A stretch of DNA of 64,000 bases from CAWATZ01 sp963784995 (GTDB lineage: Bacteria; Planctomycetota; Planctomycetia; Gemmatales; Gemmataceae). This document shows, one piece after another, positions 8,220-16,073 of this stretch; the stretch's first letter is position 1, and each line of letters begins with the position of its first letter. The notes under the pieces were generated by a model, which was given only the letters and a program-made list of their open reading frames with translations, was not told the DNA's origin and searched no databases. The stretch lies in contig CAWATZ010000024.1 of the NCBI GenBank assembly GCA_963784995.1, positions 186,001 to 250,000 of the forward strand, in the 5' to 3' direction. The position numbers and the translations under genes were made by a program.

Positions 8220-8909
8220 ATGAGACACTTGAAAGCCGGAAGAAAACTGGGCCGGAACGCCTCGCATCGGCTGGCCCTGATGCGCAACCTGAGCCGGGCG
8301 CTGATCCTCAGCGACCAGGGGCGGATCACCACCACGGTCGCCAAGGCCAAGGCGCTGCGGCCGTTCGTGGAGAAGCTGATCACGCTGGCCAAGCAGGGCA
8401 CGCTGCACGCACGCCGGCTGTGCCTGGCCCGGCTCAACGACAAGGAAAGCGTCAAGCGTCTCTTCAGCGACCTGGCCGGGCGTTACGAAGATCGGCCCGG
8501 CGGTTACACCCGCGTCCTGAAACTGCACAAGCGCCGCCTGGGCGATGGCGGATTCACGGCGATGATTGAGCTGGTCCGGCCCGGCGAGCGCAGGGTCAAG
8601 AAGGAACGGCCCGCCCCGGCCCCGGCCCCGCGCATCGTGCCGCCCACGCCTGCGCAGGAACCGGCACCGGCACCTGCTCCGACGCCGGCGCCGCTTCGAC
8701 CGAGCAGCAGAATCCGTCGGCGGCGCAGTAACAGCTTGCTGTGCCTGGCGCAGACGAAAGCCTGCGGCTGTAGGGGTGGGCCCCTTGCGGCCGCAGGCTT
8801 TTGTCTGCGCCGTGGGTCTTGTCTTCTTGTAGCGGCTCGCGAGCCCAGGAGCGTCGATGAGCAAAGAAGAGGGGTTCATTCAAGCCATCCTTGCTGCTCC
8901 GCGCGATGA
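8220..8909 (+). CDS. rplQ: 50S ribosomal protein L17 with a long, probably artefactual C-terminal tail
   Basis: L17 is a peripheral 50S protein near the tunnel exit. The first ~120 residues (MRHLKAGRKLGRNASHRLAL ... LHKRRLGDGGFTAMIELV) are a typical L17. A proline/alanine-rich tail (KKERPAPAPAPRIVPP onward) follows to about residue 165. The frame then reads through a 21-base inverted repeat at 8748-8810 and overlaps the next gene by 53 bases. In another phase the tail would end EQQNPSAAQ with TAA at 8729-8731, so an indel in the repetitive tail may have removed the true stop. The L17 core is certain; the end coordinate is not. Confidence 0.85.
   Translation: MRHLKAGRKLGRNASHRLALMRNLSRALILSDQGRITTTVAKAKALRPFVEKLITLAKQGTLHARRLCLARLNDKESVKRLFSDLAGRYEDRPGGYTRVLKLHKRRLGDGGFTAMIELVRPGERRVKKERPAPAPAPRIVPPTPAQEPAPAPAPTPAPLRPSSRIRRRRSNSLLCLAQTKACGCRGGPLAAAGFCLRRGSCLLVAAREPRSVDEQRRGVHSSHPCCSAR
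8748..8810. repeat. 21-base inverted repeat at the rplQ 3' end
   Basis: The arms at 8748-8768 and 8790-8810 pair with one mismatch. The core GCAGACGAAAGCCTGCGGC resembles the 'AGGCTTTAGCCTGCG' repeats at 21535 and 30910. It probably marks the true end of the ribosomal operon. Confidence 0.85.
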
Positions 8910-9543
8910 TGAACTGCGGCTGATCTTTGCCGATTGGCTTGAGGATCGCAATGCGCCCGGCGATGCCGCACGGGCAGAGTTTATTCGCCTGACCGTCCGC
9001 GAACCCCAGAAGACGTTTTGGGGGAGCAGCGATGCCGCTGAACACTCCAACCCAGATCGGGCAGCCACGTTATGCCGGGAGAACTGGCAGAACTGGATGG
9101 AAACGCTCCGCCTCCGGGTTGCTGACTCCCCGCTGCGTCGCTGGCTGGGCGCCAGGGACTGCCGCTGGGGGTACCGCCGTGGGTTTGTTGCGGTCTTTGA
9201 GGGAACTCAGCAAGTCGTGCTGGATGCCTGGGATGACCTGTTCCGGCTTGGACCCATCGAAGAGGTGCAAGTCAACAGTCTCTGGCACTTCGGAACGGTC
9301 TTGTCGTTGCGGCTGTTCCTGGATCGGCCCAGTATGCGGGTGCTGCGATTGCGGGCCGAGGAATTACGGGATGATTGCGTCGATCAGTTACGCAGGGTTT
9401 CTGATTGGCTCCGCCGGCTTGAACGAGTGGAATTGATCGCGGAGAACTATCGCGGGTCCACCGCTGCACAGCTGGTCGCGTGGCTTGCGGCAGACCCGTC
9501 ACTGAGGCGCATCGATTGGCAACCCCGGCAATTCAGTATGTGA
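8857..9543 (+). CDS. TIGR02996 repeat-companion domain protein
   Basis: The N-terminal ~45 residues (EEGFIQAILAAPRDDELRLIFADWLEDR ... RAEFIRL) match the TIGR02996 domain. This short module is found in many copies almost only in Gemmata-type planctomycetes, often ahead of leucine-rich repeats. The remaining ~180 residues contain leucine/arginine-rich stretches (VLRLRAEELRDDCVDQLRRV, RLERVELIAENYRG) that look like degenerate leucine-rich repeats. The function is unknown. The ATG at 8857 follows an AGGAG site. The 228-residue frame is intact. Confidence 0.8.
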   Translation: MSKEEGFIQAILAAPRDDELRLIFADWLEDRNAPGDAARAEFIRLTVREPQKTFWGSSDAAEHSNPDRAATLCRENWQNWMETLRLRVADSPLRRWLGARDCRWGYRRGFVAVFEGTQQVVLDAWDDLFRLGPIEEVQVNSLWHFGTVLSLRLFLDRPSMRVLRLRAEELRDDCVDQLRRVSDWLRRLERVELIAENYRGSTAAQLVAWLAADPSLRRIDWQPRQFSM

Positions 9544-9572
9544 ATGGGGCGGCGCCCGCAACAGTTTGTTTG

Positions 9573-10106
9573 TCAGGCCTTGCTCTTCCGGCTGGCTTGC
9601 AGCTTGAGTCTTTCCAGCGTCTCCTCCACGCTATGCGGACGGATAACGCCTCGCAACCACCATTCCAGGTCGAAGCTGCCCGGTGACCGGACTTCCCAAT
9701 CGTGCCAGAACGTGATGAGCTGACCCGGTTCACCTTTGAACTCGGCCGTCAGGTCGAGGCAGACGTGATCCCCGTTCCGATTGCCCAGAAACGGCACCCA
9801 CCCGCGGCCCCACCAATCCGGACGGTCGAAATCGTAGCCGATCATGTCATCGAGCATCTGTTTGCAGTCGCGAACCTCCTCCAGCGGATGGAAAAACCAG
9901 ATGTCCCAAAACGGCTCGGAGGTGTCCTCAATCTGGCCATTCCGCCACTCGTAGAGTTCCCGGAACAATCGCGGGAGCGGGGCAACCAGCGTGGCCTGGA
10001 ACTTGTCGAGGGCATCTCCGGTTGTGCCAGGCTGGAGCGTGGCGTACAAGTCTGGCCTTTCGGAAGCAAGGAAGCGGTCGAGTTCAGCGATCAGTATATT
10101 CCCCAC
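9573..10106 (-). CDS. SMI1/KNR4 (SUKH superfamily) protein
   Basis: The sequence fits the SUKH fold, whose bacterial members are often immunity proteins of polymorphic toxin systems. Visible features are LPRLFRELYEWRNGQ near residue 45, the WDIWFFHPLEEV segment, WVPFLGNRNGDHVCLDL and the tryptophan-rich ITFWHDWE. The frame starts with GTG at 10106 and gives 177 residues. No toxin gene is recognisable next to it; the neighbour 30 bases away is the convergent TIGR02996 gene. A general regulatory role is possible instead of immunity. Confidence 0.75.
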   Translation of the reverse strand: MGNILIAELDRFLASERPDLYATLQPGTTGDALDKFQATLVAPLPRLFRELYEWRNGQIEDTSEPFWDIWFFHPLEEVRDCKQMLDDMIGYDFDRPDWWGRGWVPFLGNRNGDHVCLDLTAEFKGEPGQLITFWHDWEVRSPGSFDLEWWLRGVIRPHSVEETLERLKLQASRKSKA

Positions 10107-10705
10107 TACCTACCCTCTTTTGCCTGACGCCCAGTCGGTAGTCGTCGGGGCGGGCCGATAGTTTCAACCCGCCCTCCCGACCGAGCGGCAGTGGCCCAGG
10201 AAACTCCGACTCCGGAAGTACGTGCGTTCCCTCCTTCGCCGAACACCCGGGCAGTTCATCGCCCCTCCGGTCACGCTATCATGGTTCGTTTCCGGCCGCC
10301 AGGACATTCTCATTCCTTTTGCCATCGTCATCCCCTCCCGAATCCCTTGGCAGATGGCAGGCAGGCAGCGAAATGCCCCTTGCTGGCATCCGTAGGACAA
10401 GCACGGACAACGTCTGGCATCTGAGCCAACTCCTCCCTTTTGGCAGGCACGGCAGGCAGACCGCGCTGGACTGGGTGAGCGCGAAACGATAAATCAAATC
10501 CACCCCTCACCCCCAACCCCTCTCCCGCAAGGGGAGAGGGGAGAAACACTTTCCCAAGTCCCCTCACGTTCGCTACTCCCGTTACCGATAACAGACAAGG
10601 AAAGACTCCGCCAGCCGGCACAGCCTGCCCGGCGGGGCAAGCTGGCTCCCTCGGCAAAGAGAGCCAACGCGGTGGACGAAGTGGGAACAGGAGGAGGGGT
10701 GAACC
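10107..10705. other. 599-base gap without a supported gene
   Basis: Short open frames exist on both strands, but none has recognisable sequence or a ribosome binding site. The gap holds the C/T-rich hairpin at 10517-10541 and, near 10610-10650, a GCCGGCACAGCCTGCCCGGC stretch distantly like the arms of repeat family A. The Shine-Dalgarno of the next gene (GGAGGAGG) lies at its right end. The divergent layout implies promoters for both neighbours, but none could be assigned. Confidence 0.6.
10517..10541. repeat. CCCCTCTCCC hairpin (family D)
   Basis: CCCCTCTCCC pairs with GGGAGAGGGG around GCAA. The same motif recurs at 29245-29343 and 38343-38374. Confidence 0.8.
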
Positions 10706-12045
10706 ATGCTGTCGGGGCGAGTTCTCGGGGTGATCGGGTGTCTGCTGACCACGGCCACTCTCTGCCTGGCGCAGTCGGCCACGCTGACCGAACCGATTGC
10801 CGCCGGCGATTGCTTTCACGTGCAGATCGACATGAAGCTCACGGGCGACATGCGCGTCATCAAGGCCGGCGACCCGGTGGTCCTCAACATGCAGGCCGAG
10901 GGCAGCCACGATCTCCGCGAGCGGGTCATGCTGCTGAATGCCGTGGGCCTGGTCGAGAAGACCGCGCGCCTTTATGACAAGGCCACGGCCTCCATCACCG
11001 TGGGCAAGGACAGGACGAGCAAGTCCTTGCGGCCGGAACGCAAGCTGATCGTGGCCCATCGGTTGCGCGAGGGCCTGCTGGTCTATTGCCCAACTGGCTC
11101 GCTGACCCGGTCGGAACTGGACGTGACCTGCGATCACTTCGATCTGCTGGGTCTGGTGGGGCTGCTGCCGGGCAAGGAAGTGGCCGTCGGCGACACCTGG
11201 AAGATCTCCCATGGCACGGCCCAGGGCGTCTGCAATTTCGAGGGCCTGACCGGGCACACGCTGACCGGCAAGCTGGAGAGTGTCAAGGACGGCGTGGCCC
11301 ATTTCACCGTTACCGGGACGGCCGACGGCATCGACATGGGCGCCTGGTGAAACTGACCATCGACGCCCGGGGCGAGTTCGATCTCAAGACCAAACGGCTG
11401 GTCCGGCTGGAGTGGAACCAGAAGGACGACCGCGAGGCTGGCCCCGTCAGCCCGGCGACCAAGGTAGAAACCCGGACGCGGATCCAGCGCCAGCTGATCG
11501 AGCAACCGAGCGACCTCTCGGATGCGGCCCTGGTCTCGATTCCCCCCGGTCCAGAGGCTCCCAGGCCTGCCCTGACTCACCTGGAGCATCGGGACCCGAA
11601 GGACCGCTTTGAGCTGACCTACGGCCGGGAATGGCAGATCGTCAGCCAGAGCGAGAAGCGGCTGATCATGCGGCTGATGGAGCGCGGCGACTTCATCGCC
11701 CAGGTGACGATCACCCCCTGGGATACGGCCGAGAAGGGCAAGCACATGACCGTGGAGCAGTTCCGCGAAGCCATGAACAGCATGCCTGGCTGGAAACTGG
11801 AGAAGGAATTGCAGGCCGGCGAGGTCAAGCCGGCACCTGTCGAGGGACGGACGATTCTCCGCCTCTCCGTGGTCGGCGAGCTGGACGGCGTGGCGGTGAT
11901 GCAGAACTTCTATCTGGTGGCGACCCCGGACGGCCAGCAGGTCGTGGTGGCCTTCACCCTGAGCCCCAAGCAGGCCGACAAACTGGGTGCCCGCGACCTT
12001 TCCCTGGTCAGCAGCATGGACGTCCCGGCACCACGGAAGAAATGA
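10706..12045 (+). CDS. Secreted protein of unknown function, with an apparent 1-base frameshift
   Basis: A signal peptide is visible at the N-terminus (basic MLSGR, hydrophobic core to about residue 22, cut after LAQSA). GGAGGAGG precedes the ATG. The frame stops at 11350 (MGAW), but an open frame in another phase continues VKLTIDARGEFDLKTKRL to 12045. Adding one C in GCCTGG near 11343-11345 restores GALVKL and gives one 446-residue protein. The second half contains WNQKDDREAG and a C-terminal domain with FELTYGREWQIVSQSEKRLIMRL. I do not recognise the family. The hydrophobic leader suggests a periplasmic or exported protein. A perfect inverted repeat follows the stop. Confidence 0.7.
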
Positions 12046-12125
12046 AACCACGGATAACACGGATAACACGGATAAAGACAAAAGCAATTGGTCTTTATCC
12101 GTGTTATCCGTGTTATCCGTGGTTT
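12045..12125. repeat. Perfect 35-base inverted repeat with ACGGATAACACGGATAAC core (family E)
   Basis: The arms at 12045-12079 and 12091-12125 are exact reverse complements around 11 bases. Each arm contains a tandem 10-base unit (CGGATAACAC). It lies between convergent genes (10706-12045 on + and the JAMM gene on -), where a bidirectional terminator would be useful. It overlaps the stop codons of both. Confidence 0.95.
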
Positions 12126-12561
12126 ACTCTTCTTCCCTGATTTCCCAGTCCGCTTCGCGGTATCCATTCTCCGAGAGCCACCACGCCCGGGCGGTCGGGG
12201 TGTCGCCCTTGAGGGAAACAATGAGGCAAACCGCGTCGTAATACATGCAGTGGTCATGCAAGTCGGTCTGGCTGGGGATCGGCTCCGAGGTGGGATGGGA
12301 GTGGTAAACGGCCAGGATGTCCCACTGCCGGCGGCGCAGGTCGCGGTCCACGGCCAGCATCTCCGCCGGATCCGAGCGGAAGGTCGTCCGGCTCCGATCG
12401 ACGTTCACCATCGGGTAACGGCCCAGGACCACTCCCCGGATTGACTCGCCGGGTAGAATCACACCACCCAGCAGGCCAAAACACTCGAACGGATACTCCG
12501 CCCGCGCTTGCTGGAGCATGGCGTTGAACACGGGCCGAGCCAGACTGAGACGAAATGGCAT
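12124..12561 (-). CDS. JAMM/MPN+ metallopeptidase (M67 family, Mec-like)
   Basis: JAMM proteins are zinc isopeptidases; bacterial ones often act on ubiquitin-like sulfur carriers such as CysO or ThiS. The JAMM motif is complete: E26 (PFECFGLLGG), H87 and H89 (YHSHP), S97 and D100 (PSQTD). ATG at 12561 is preferred to the TTG two codons upstream. The product has 145 residues, the size of stand-alone bacterial JAMM domains. No sulfur-carrier gene is adjacent, so the substrate is unknown. Confidence 0.85.
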   Translation of the reverse strand: MPFRLSLARPVFNAMLQQARAEYPFECFGLLGGVILPGESIRGVVLGRYPMVNVDRSRTTFRSDPAEMLAVDRDLRRRQWDILAVYHSHPTSEPIPSQTDLHDHCMYYDAVCLIVSLKGDTPTARAWWLSENGYREADWEIREEE

Positions 12562-12764
12562 TGACAAGGAAGCTCAATCCTCCGAAGCTAATCTACAACA
12601 CGGGCGGGTTCTAGCAAGGCAAGGCGAAGCCTGCCACAGGCACGCAATTTGCAGGTTATGCTAATTGTGGTGACAGAAAGGATTGCACAACCCCAGAAGA
12701 AACGCAACCGGAAACCGCCGGCAAAGCCGGACACGCACGAACCTGACGGAAGGAGACCCAAGCC

Positions 12765-13472
12765 ATGGGAAGCGACATGATGGACATGCAAGAGCTGGCC
12801 GCTTACCTGCGCCGCGACGTGCGCGAAGTGGGTAAGCTGGCCAGCCGGGGACACCTGCCGGGACACAAAGTCGGCGGGGAATGGCGGTTCGCGCGCGCGG
12901 AGATCAATCAATGGCTGGAGGGGCAGCTGTCCGGCTACAGCGATCAGCAGCTGGCCGCCCTGGATACCGGAAATCGAGGCGATCCGCATCGGCCCCTGAT
13001 TGCCGACCTGCTGGCCCAGGACAGCGTGGCCGTTCCCCTGGGTGCCACAACCCGCTCCTCGGCCCTGAAGGCCCTGCTGCAGCTGGCGGAGCAATCCTGG
13101 CAAGTGTACGATCCCCACTCTCTGCTGGAGAGCATCCGCGCCCGCGAGGAGAGCGGCACCACCGCCCTGCCGGGCGGCGTCGCCATTCCGCATCCGCATC
13201 GGCCCCTGCCCTCCGTCCTGGGCGATTCGGTCATCGCCTACGGCCGGACCCTTTCCGGAATCCCCTTCGGCGCTCCGCTGGGTGAATTGACCGACGTCTT
13301 TTTCCTGGTTTGCTGCCGGGAGGACCGAACCCACCTGCGCGTCCTGGCCCGCCTGACCCGCCTCATCATGCGTCCCGGTTTCCTCGACGAACTGCGCAAC
13401 TGCGAGACCGCAGCGGAATCTTACGAGAAAATCGTCCAGACCGAACGCGAACTGCTCGGCGCCACCCCCTGA
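12765..13472 (+). CDS. Excisionase-type HTH fused to a PTS EIIA (fructose/Ntr) domain
   Basis: Residues 1-55 form a small winged helix of the excisionase/MerR type (MQELAAYLRRDVREVGKLASRGHLPG, then GEWRFARAEINQWLEG). Residues ~78-230 look like a type 2 EIIA domain, with phosphorylatable histidine at about 143 or 145 in GGVAIPHPH and the motif DVFFLVCCREDRTHLRVLARL. EIIA-Ntr proteins receive phosphate from the PTS chain and regulate by protein contact. Here the fusion suggests a DNA-binding reader of PTS phosphorylation state. A GGAG site precedes the ATG at 12765. No sugar permease is nearby. Confidence 0.8.
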   Translation: MGSDMMDMQELAAYLRRDVREVGKLASRGHLPGHKVGGEWRFARAEINQWLEGQLSGYSDQQLAALDTGNRGDPHRPLIADLLAQDSVAVPLGATTRSSALKALLQLAEQSWQVYDPHSLLESIRAREESGTTALPGGVAIPHPHRPLPSVLGDSVIAYGRTLSGIPFGAPLGELTDVFFLVCCREDRTHLRVLARLTRLIMRPGFLDELRNCETAAESYEKIVQTERELLGATP

Positions 13473-13510
13473 TCCGACTCCCGAGTTTCCCACCCGCACC
13501 CACCGGCGCT

Positions 13511-13879
13511 TCACCGGCTCCAGTAACTCTCCGACAGACTTTCCATCCACCGGAAGGTGTTCTCGATCACTTTGCGGCGAGCGACCTTGAACTCCTTGGA
13601 GCCCTCCAGGCGATCGTAGCCCTGGTCAAAGGCCTGGATGTAGCGGACGTGCCACTGTTTGACGGTGGCCGGCTTGGGCGGGGCGGCCCCGTAGCGTTCG
13701 CAGAGCAGGGCCAGCACCTCGACGCTGGGCATGAACATGCTCTCGCCGTCCTCGTCGGGCTCCAGCCGATCCGGATTGGACAGGATTTCGGTGATGGTGG
13801 CCAGCAACCGGGCCGTGAGCATGGCCAGGTAGTCCATGGCGCCGTCGTTGCCAAAGTTCTCGTCGGAAAAGGCGGCCAT
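13511..13879 (-). CDS. DUF4259-like small protein
   Basis: This 122-residue protein begins MAAFSDENFGNDGAMDYLAML. The N-terminal pattern (F-x-N-D-x-A-M-D-x-L) is typical of the DUF4259 group. The central acidic stretch (DRLEPDEDGESMFMPSVEVLALLCERYG) and the C-terminal aromatic RWMESLSESYW are also visible. The function is not known. It is convergent with the HTH-EIIA gene and 86 bases downstream of the amidotransferase gene on the same strand. Confidence 0.6.
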   Translation of the reverse strand: MAAFSDENFGNDGAMDYLAMLTARLLATITEILSNPDRLEPDEDGESMFMPSVEVLALLCERYGAAPPKPATVKQWHVRYIQAFDQGYDRLEGSKEFKVARRKVIENTFRWMESLSESYWSR

Positions 13880-13965
13880 GCAAAGTCCTCCGGTTGGGGA
13901 ACCGAGAGCGTGGGATCTGGTCCTATCCTATGGACCAGCCCGGCAACTGGCCTGTTACCGGTCCG

Positions 13966-14712
13966 TCAAGAAGTGGAAGCACCCGCGGCGGCGACGAACC
14001 CGGCAAACAAGCGGCGCATCGGCTCGTGGCTGTCGGTCAGTTCCTCTGGATGCCACTGCACGCCCACGACAAAGCGATCGGACATCTCGACCCCCTCGAT
14101 CAGGCCATCCGGAGCGAATGCCGTCGCGGTCAGGCCCGGCGCCAGCTGCTTGATTCCCTGATGGTGCATGCTGTTGACCCGGCAATGGTCCGTTCCCAGA
14201 AGCTGGGCCAGCCGCGATTCGGACTCGACGCGGACGTCGTGAGCGAGGTAATCGCGGGGGCAGCCGTTGGTCGAGAAGTAATCGTGCTTGATCGCCCCGG
14301 GATACTGAGCGGCGACGTCCTGGTAGAGGCTGCCGCCGCAGGCCACGTTGATGGCCTGAATGCCCCGGCAGATGCCCAGGACCGGCTTGCGGTCGGCCAC
14401 GGCCCAGCGAATCAGCGTCATCTCGGTCCAGTCGCGCGGCGGATCGGAACGGTCGCACAGGTCATGCCGCTGCTCGCCGTAACAGTCGGGGTCGATGTCC
14501 ACTCCGCCCGTCAGGAGAATCCCATCGAGACGATCGAAGATCGCCCGGAGGGTGGCCTCGTCGCCCTCCAGCAGCGGGATCAGCCAGGGCACGCCGCCAG
14601 CGGAGACAAGCGCCTGGACGTAGGGCTGGGCCATGACCCAGCAGGAAGGAAGCTTGCCGGGAATGGCCTCCAGGGTCTGCGTGGCGAGGCCGAGCAGCGG
14701 ACGCGACGGCAT
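13966..14712 (-). CDS. Class I glutamine amidotransferase-like hydrolase (peptidase C26, PuuD-like)
   Basis: Peptidase C26 enzymes hydrolyse gamma-glutamyl bonds; PuuD releases GABA from gamma-glutamyl-GABA in putrescine breakdown. The catalytic residues are visible: C115 in the nucleophile elbow GICRGIQ, H221 and E223 in WHPEE. The DGILLTGGVDIDP oxyanion segment lies near residue 63. ATG at 14712 (MPSRPLLGLA) gives 248 residues, the family length; the longer frame to 14946 lacks similarity. No polyamine genes are near, so the exact substrate is open. Confidence 0.85.
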   Translation of the reverse strand: MPSRPLLGLATQTLEAIPGKLPSCWVMAQPYVQALVSAGGVPWLIPLLEGDEATLRAIFDRLDGILLTGGVDIDPDCYGEQRHDLCDRSDPPRDWTEMTLIRWAVADRKPVLGICRGIQAINVACGGSLYQDVAAQYPGAIKHDYFSTNGCPRDYLAHDVRVESESRLAQLLGTDHCRVNSMHHQGIKQLAPGLTATAFAPDGLIEGVEMSDRFVVGVQWHPEELTDSHEPMRRLFAGFVAAAGASTS

Positions 14713-14911
14713 GATTTCGGGTTCTCTTGAGACAGTGCGAACAAAGGTCAGGCGAAGGCCCTCTCTTCTGTCAGGGTAACCCACACTGGAATGGTCGTCC
14801 AGCGAAAGTGAACAAAGATTCAACCAAGGGATTGACAGGGCCCCGGCGGTGTGCTGGACTGGGAGAAGGAGTGGGCGGGGATGAGGGGGCGACGCAAGGG
14901 AGAGCGAAGAA

Positions 14912-15487
14912 ATGCCATCCCGGGCCTGGAATGATTGGACGACCATTCGGGCTTCGTCCCTGGATGAAATCGAACACGCTCATGCTAGCGTGGGAGGAAC
15001 AGCTCCGGGGCGCCGGTACAGAACACAGCAGCTTAACCAGGGCTATGCGCTGCTGTTGTCAGCACAGTTCCAAGGCTTCTGTCGCGACCTTCATAACGAG
15101 TGTATCAAGCACTTGCTTGGCAGTGTCGTACCTGGGAGAGTTCAAGTGGCTGTTCGCGAGGTCTTTGTGTTGGGGCGCAAGCTGGACGCAGGAAACCCAA
15201 ATCCAGGGAACATCGGCAGCGACTTTGGTCGGTTTGGTGTGAATTTCTGGGATGAGGTCTGGATTCTCGATGCTCGGAACCAAGAAAGACGGGAGCACCT
15301 GGAAGATCTGAACCGCTGGCGAAACGCGATTGCTCACCACCATTTTGACCCGGCGCTCCTTGGAGGGACCACCCTGCGACTCCAGCAGGTTCGCAGCTGG
15401 CGTCAGGCATGCCATCACCTGGCTTTGTCGTTCGATGAGGTGATGCGTTCGCATTTGCAATTGGCGACCGGAACGTCGCCCTGGTAA
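14912..15487 (+). CDS. HEPN-like protein, possible RNase/toxin component
   Basis: This 191-residue protein carries RWRNAIAHHHFDP near residues 135-147, a match to the HEPN nuclease signature R-x4-H (R137, H142). HEPN domains are metal-independent RNases in toxin-antitoxin and abortive infection systems, but some are inactive scaffolds. The upstream part is mostly helical by composition (YALLLSAQFQGFCRDLHNECIKHLL). A GGGAG site precedes the ATG. The next gene begins 10 bases after the stop, suggesting a two-gene operon. The nucleotidyltransferase (MNT) that usually partners HEPN is not present. Confidence 0.6.
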   Translation: MPSRAWNDWTTIRASSLDEIEHAHASVGGTAPGRRYRTQQLNQGYALLLSAQFQGFCRDLHNECIKHLLGSVVPGRVQVAVREVFVLGRKLDAGNPNPGNIGSDFGRFGVNFWDEVWILDARNQERREHLEDLNRWRNAIAHHHFDPALLGGTTLRLQQVRSWRQACHHLALSFDEVMRSHLQLATGTSPW

Positions 15488-15497
15488 AGGAAGGAAG

Positions 15498-16073
15498 ATG
15501 ATGAAGAGTGAACCACAGCAGCCTCGGAAGATTCGTGTCGGCGACCGGGTTCGGGTTCCCTACGTAAGGGGAACCATTAGCGGGGTAGTGATCGAGGATC
15601 TCGGGCCCATGAGCAAGAGCAGCCGCCGGCTCATGCGTGTTGAGGTGCCTCAGGATCCCGACGAACCGGCCGTGCGACTCGTCTTTGACGATGAACTGGC
15701 GCTGGAACCGCCTTCTGAACCCGTCCCTCTGGAGAAGGACAAGGTCATGGAATTCCTGAAGCTGGGGGGGCTGATTGCCATTCTCAAGCCGCCGGAGAAT
15801 GGCAAGAAGGAGCAGCGGTGCGTCTGGTTGAGCCGAGGCACTCTGGGAGGCATCACCTACACGTTCAACCCCGATCGTGGCATCCTCGGCGGCGTGGGCA
15901 TTCCTTACATGATGCTCCACGAGAACATCAAAATCTTTGCCAAGGAGGTCGAACGGGTGGTCGCGTTTCTGAAGCACTTCGACCTGACCGAGGAAGAAGC
16001 CCGCGACGTGATCAAGGCCGTCGGCGTCGTCCCTGATTCGCGACATCCCCAGCGCCGGCGTCACTCCGGATAG
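15498..16073 (+). CDS. Protein of unknown function paired with the HEPN gene
   Basis: The product has 191 residues and no family I recognise. The N-terminal part (RKIRVGDRVRVPYVRGTISGVVIEDLG) reads like a small SH3/KOW-type beta barrel. A linker rich in proline and acidic residues follows. The C-terminal half (LSRGTLGGITYTFNPDRGILGGVGIPYM) is glycine-rich, and the protein ends in a helical segment. AAGGAAGGAAG precedes tandem ATGs at 15498 and 15501. The 10-base spacing to the HEPN gene suggests co-expression. The 3' end overlaps the convergent cytochrome gene by 13 bases. Confidence 0.6.
   Translation: MMKSEPQQPRKIRVGDRVRVPYVRGTISGVVIEDLGPMSKSSRRLMRVEVPQDPDEPAVRLVFDDELALEPPSEPVPLEKDKVMEFLKLGGLIAILKPPENGKKEQRCVWLSRGTLGGITYTFNPDRGILGGVGIPYMMLHENIKIFAKEVERVVAFLKHFDLTEEEARDVIKAVGVVPDSRHPQRRRHSG

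Noticed and set aside
12045..12125. Tandem CGGATAACAC units as a possible CRISPR array
   Set aside because: Units are adjacent without spacers and form two arms of one perfect palindrome.
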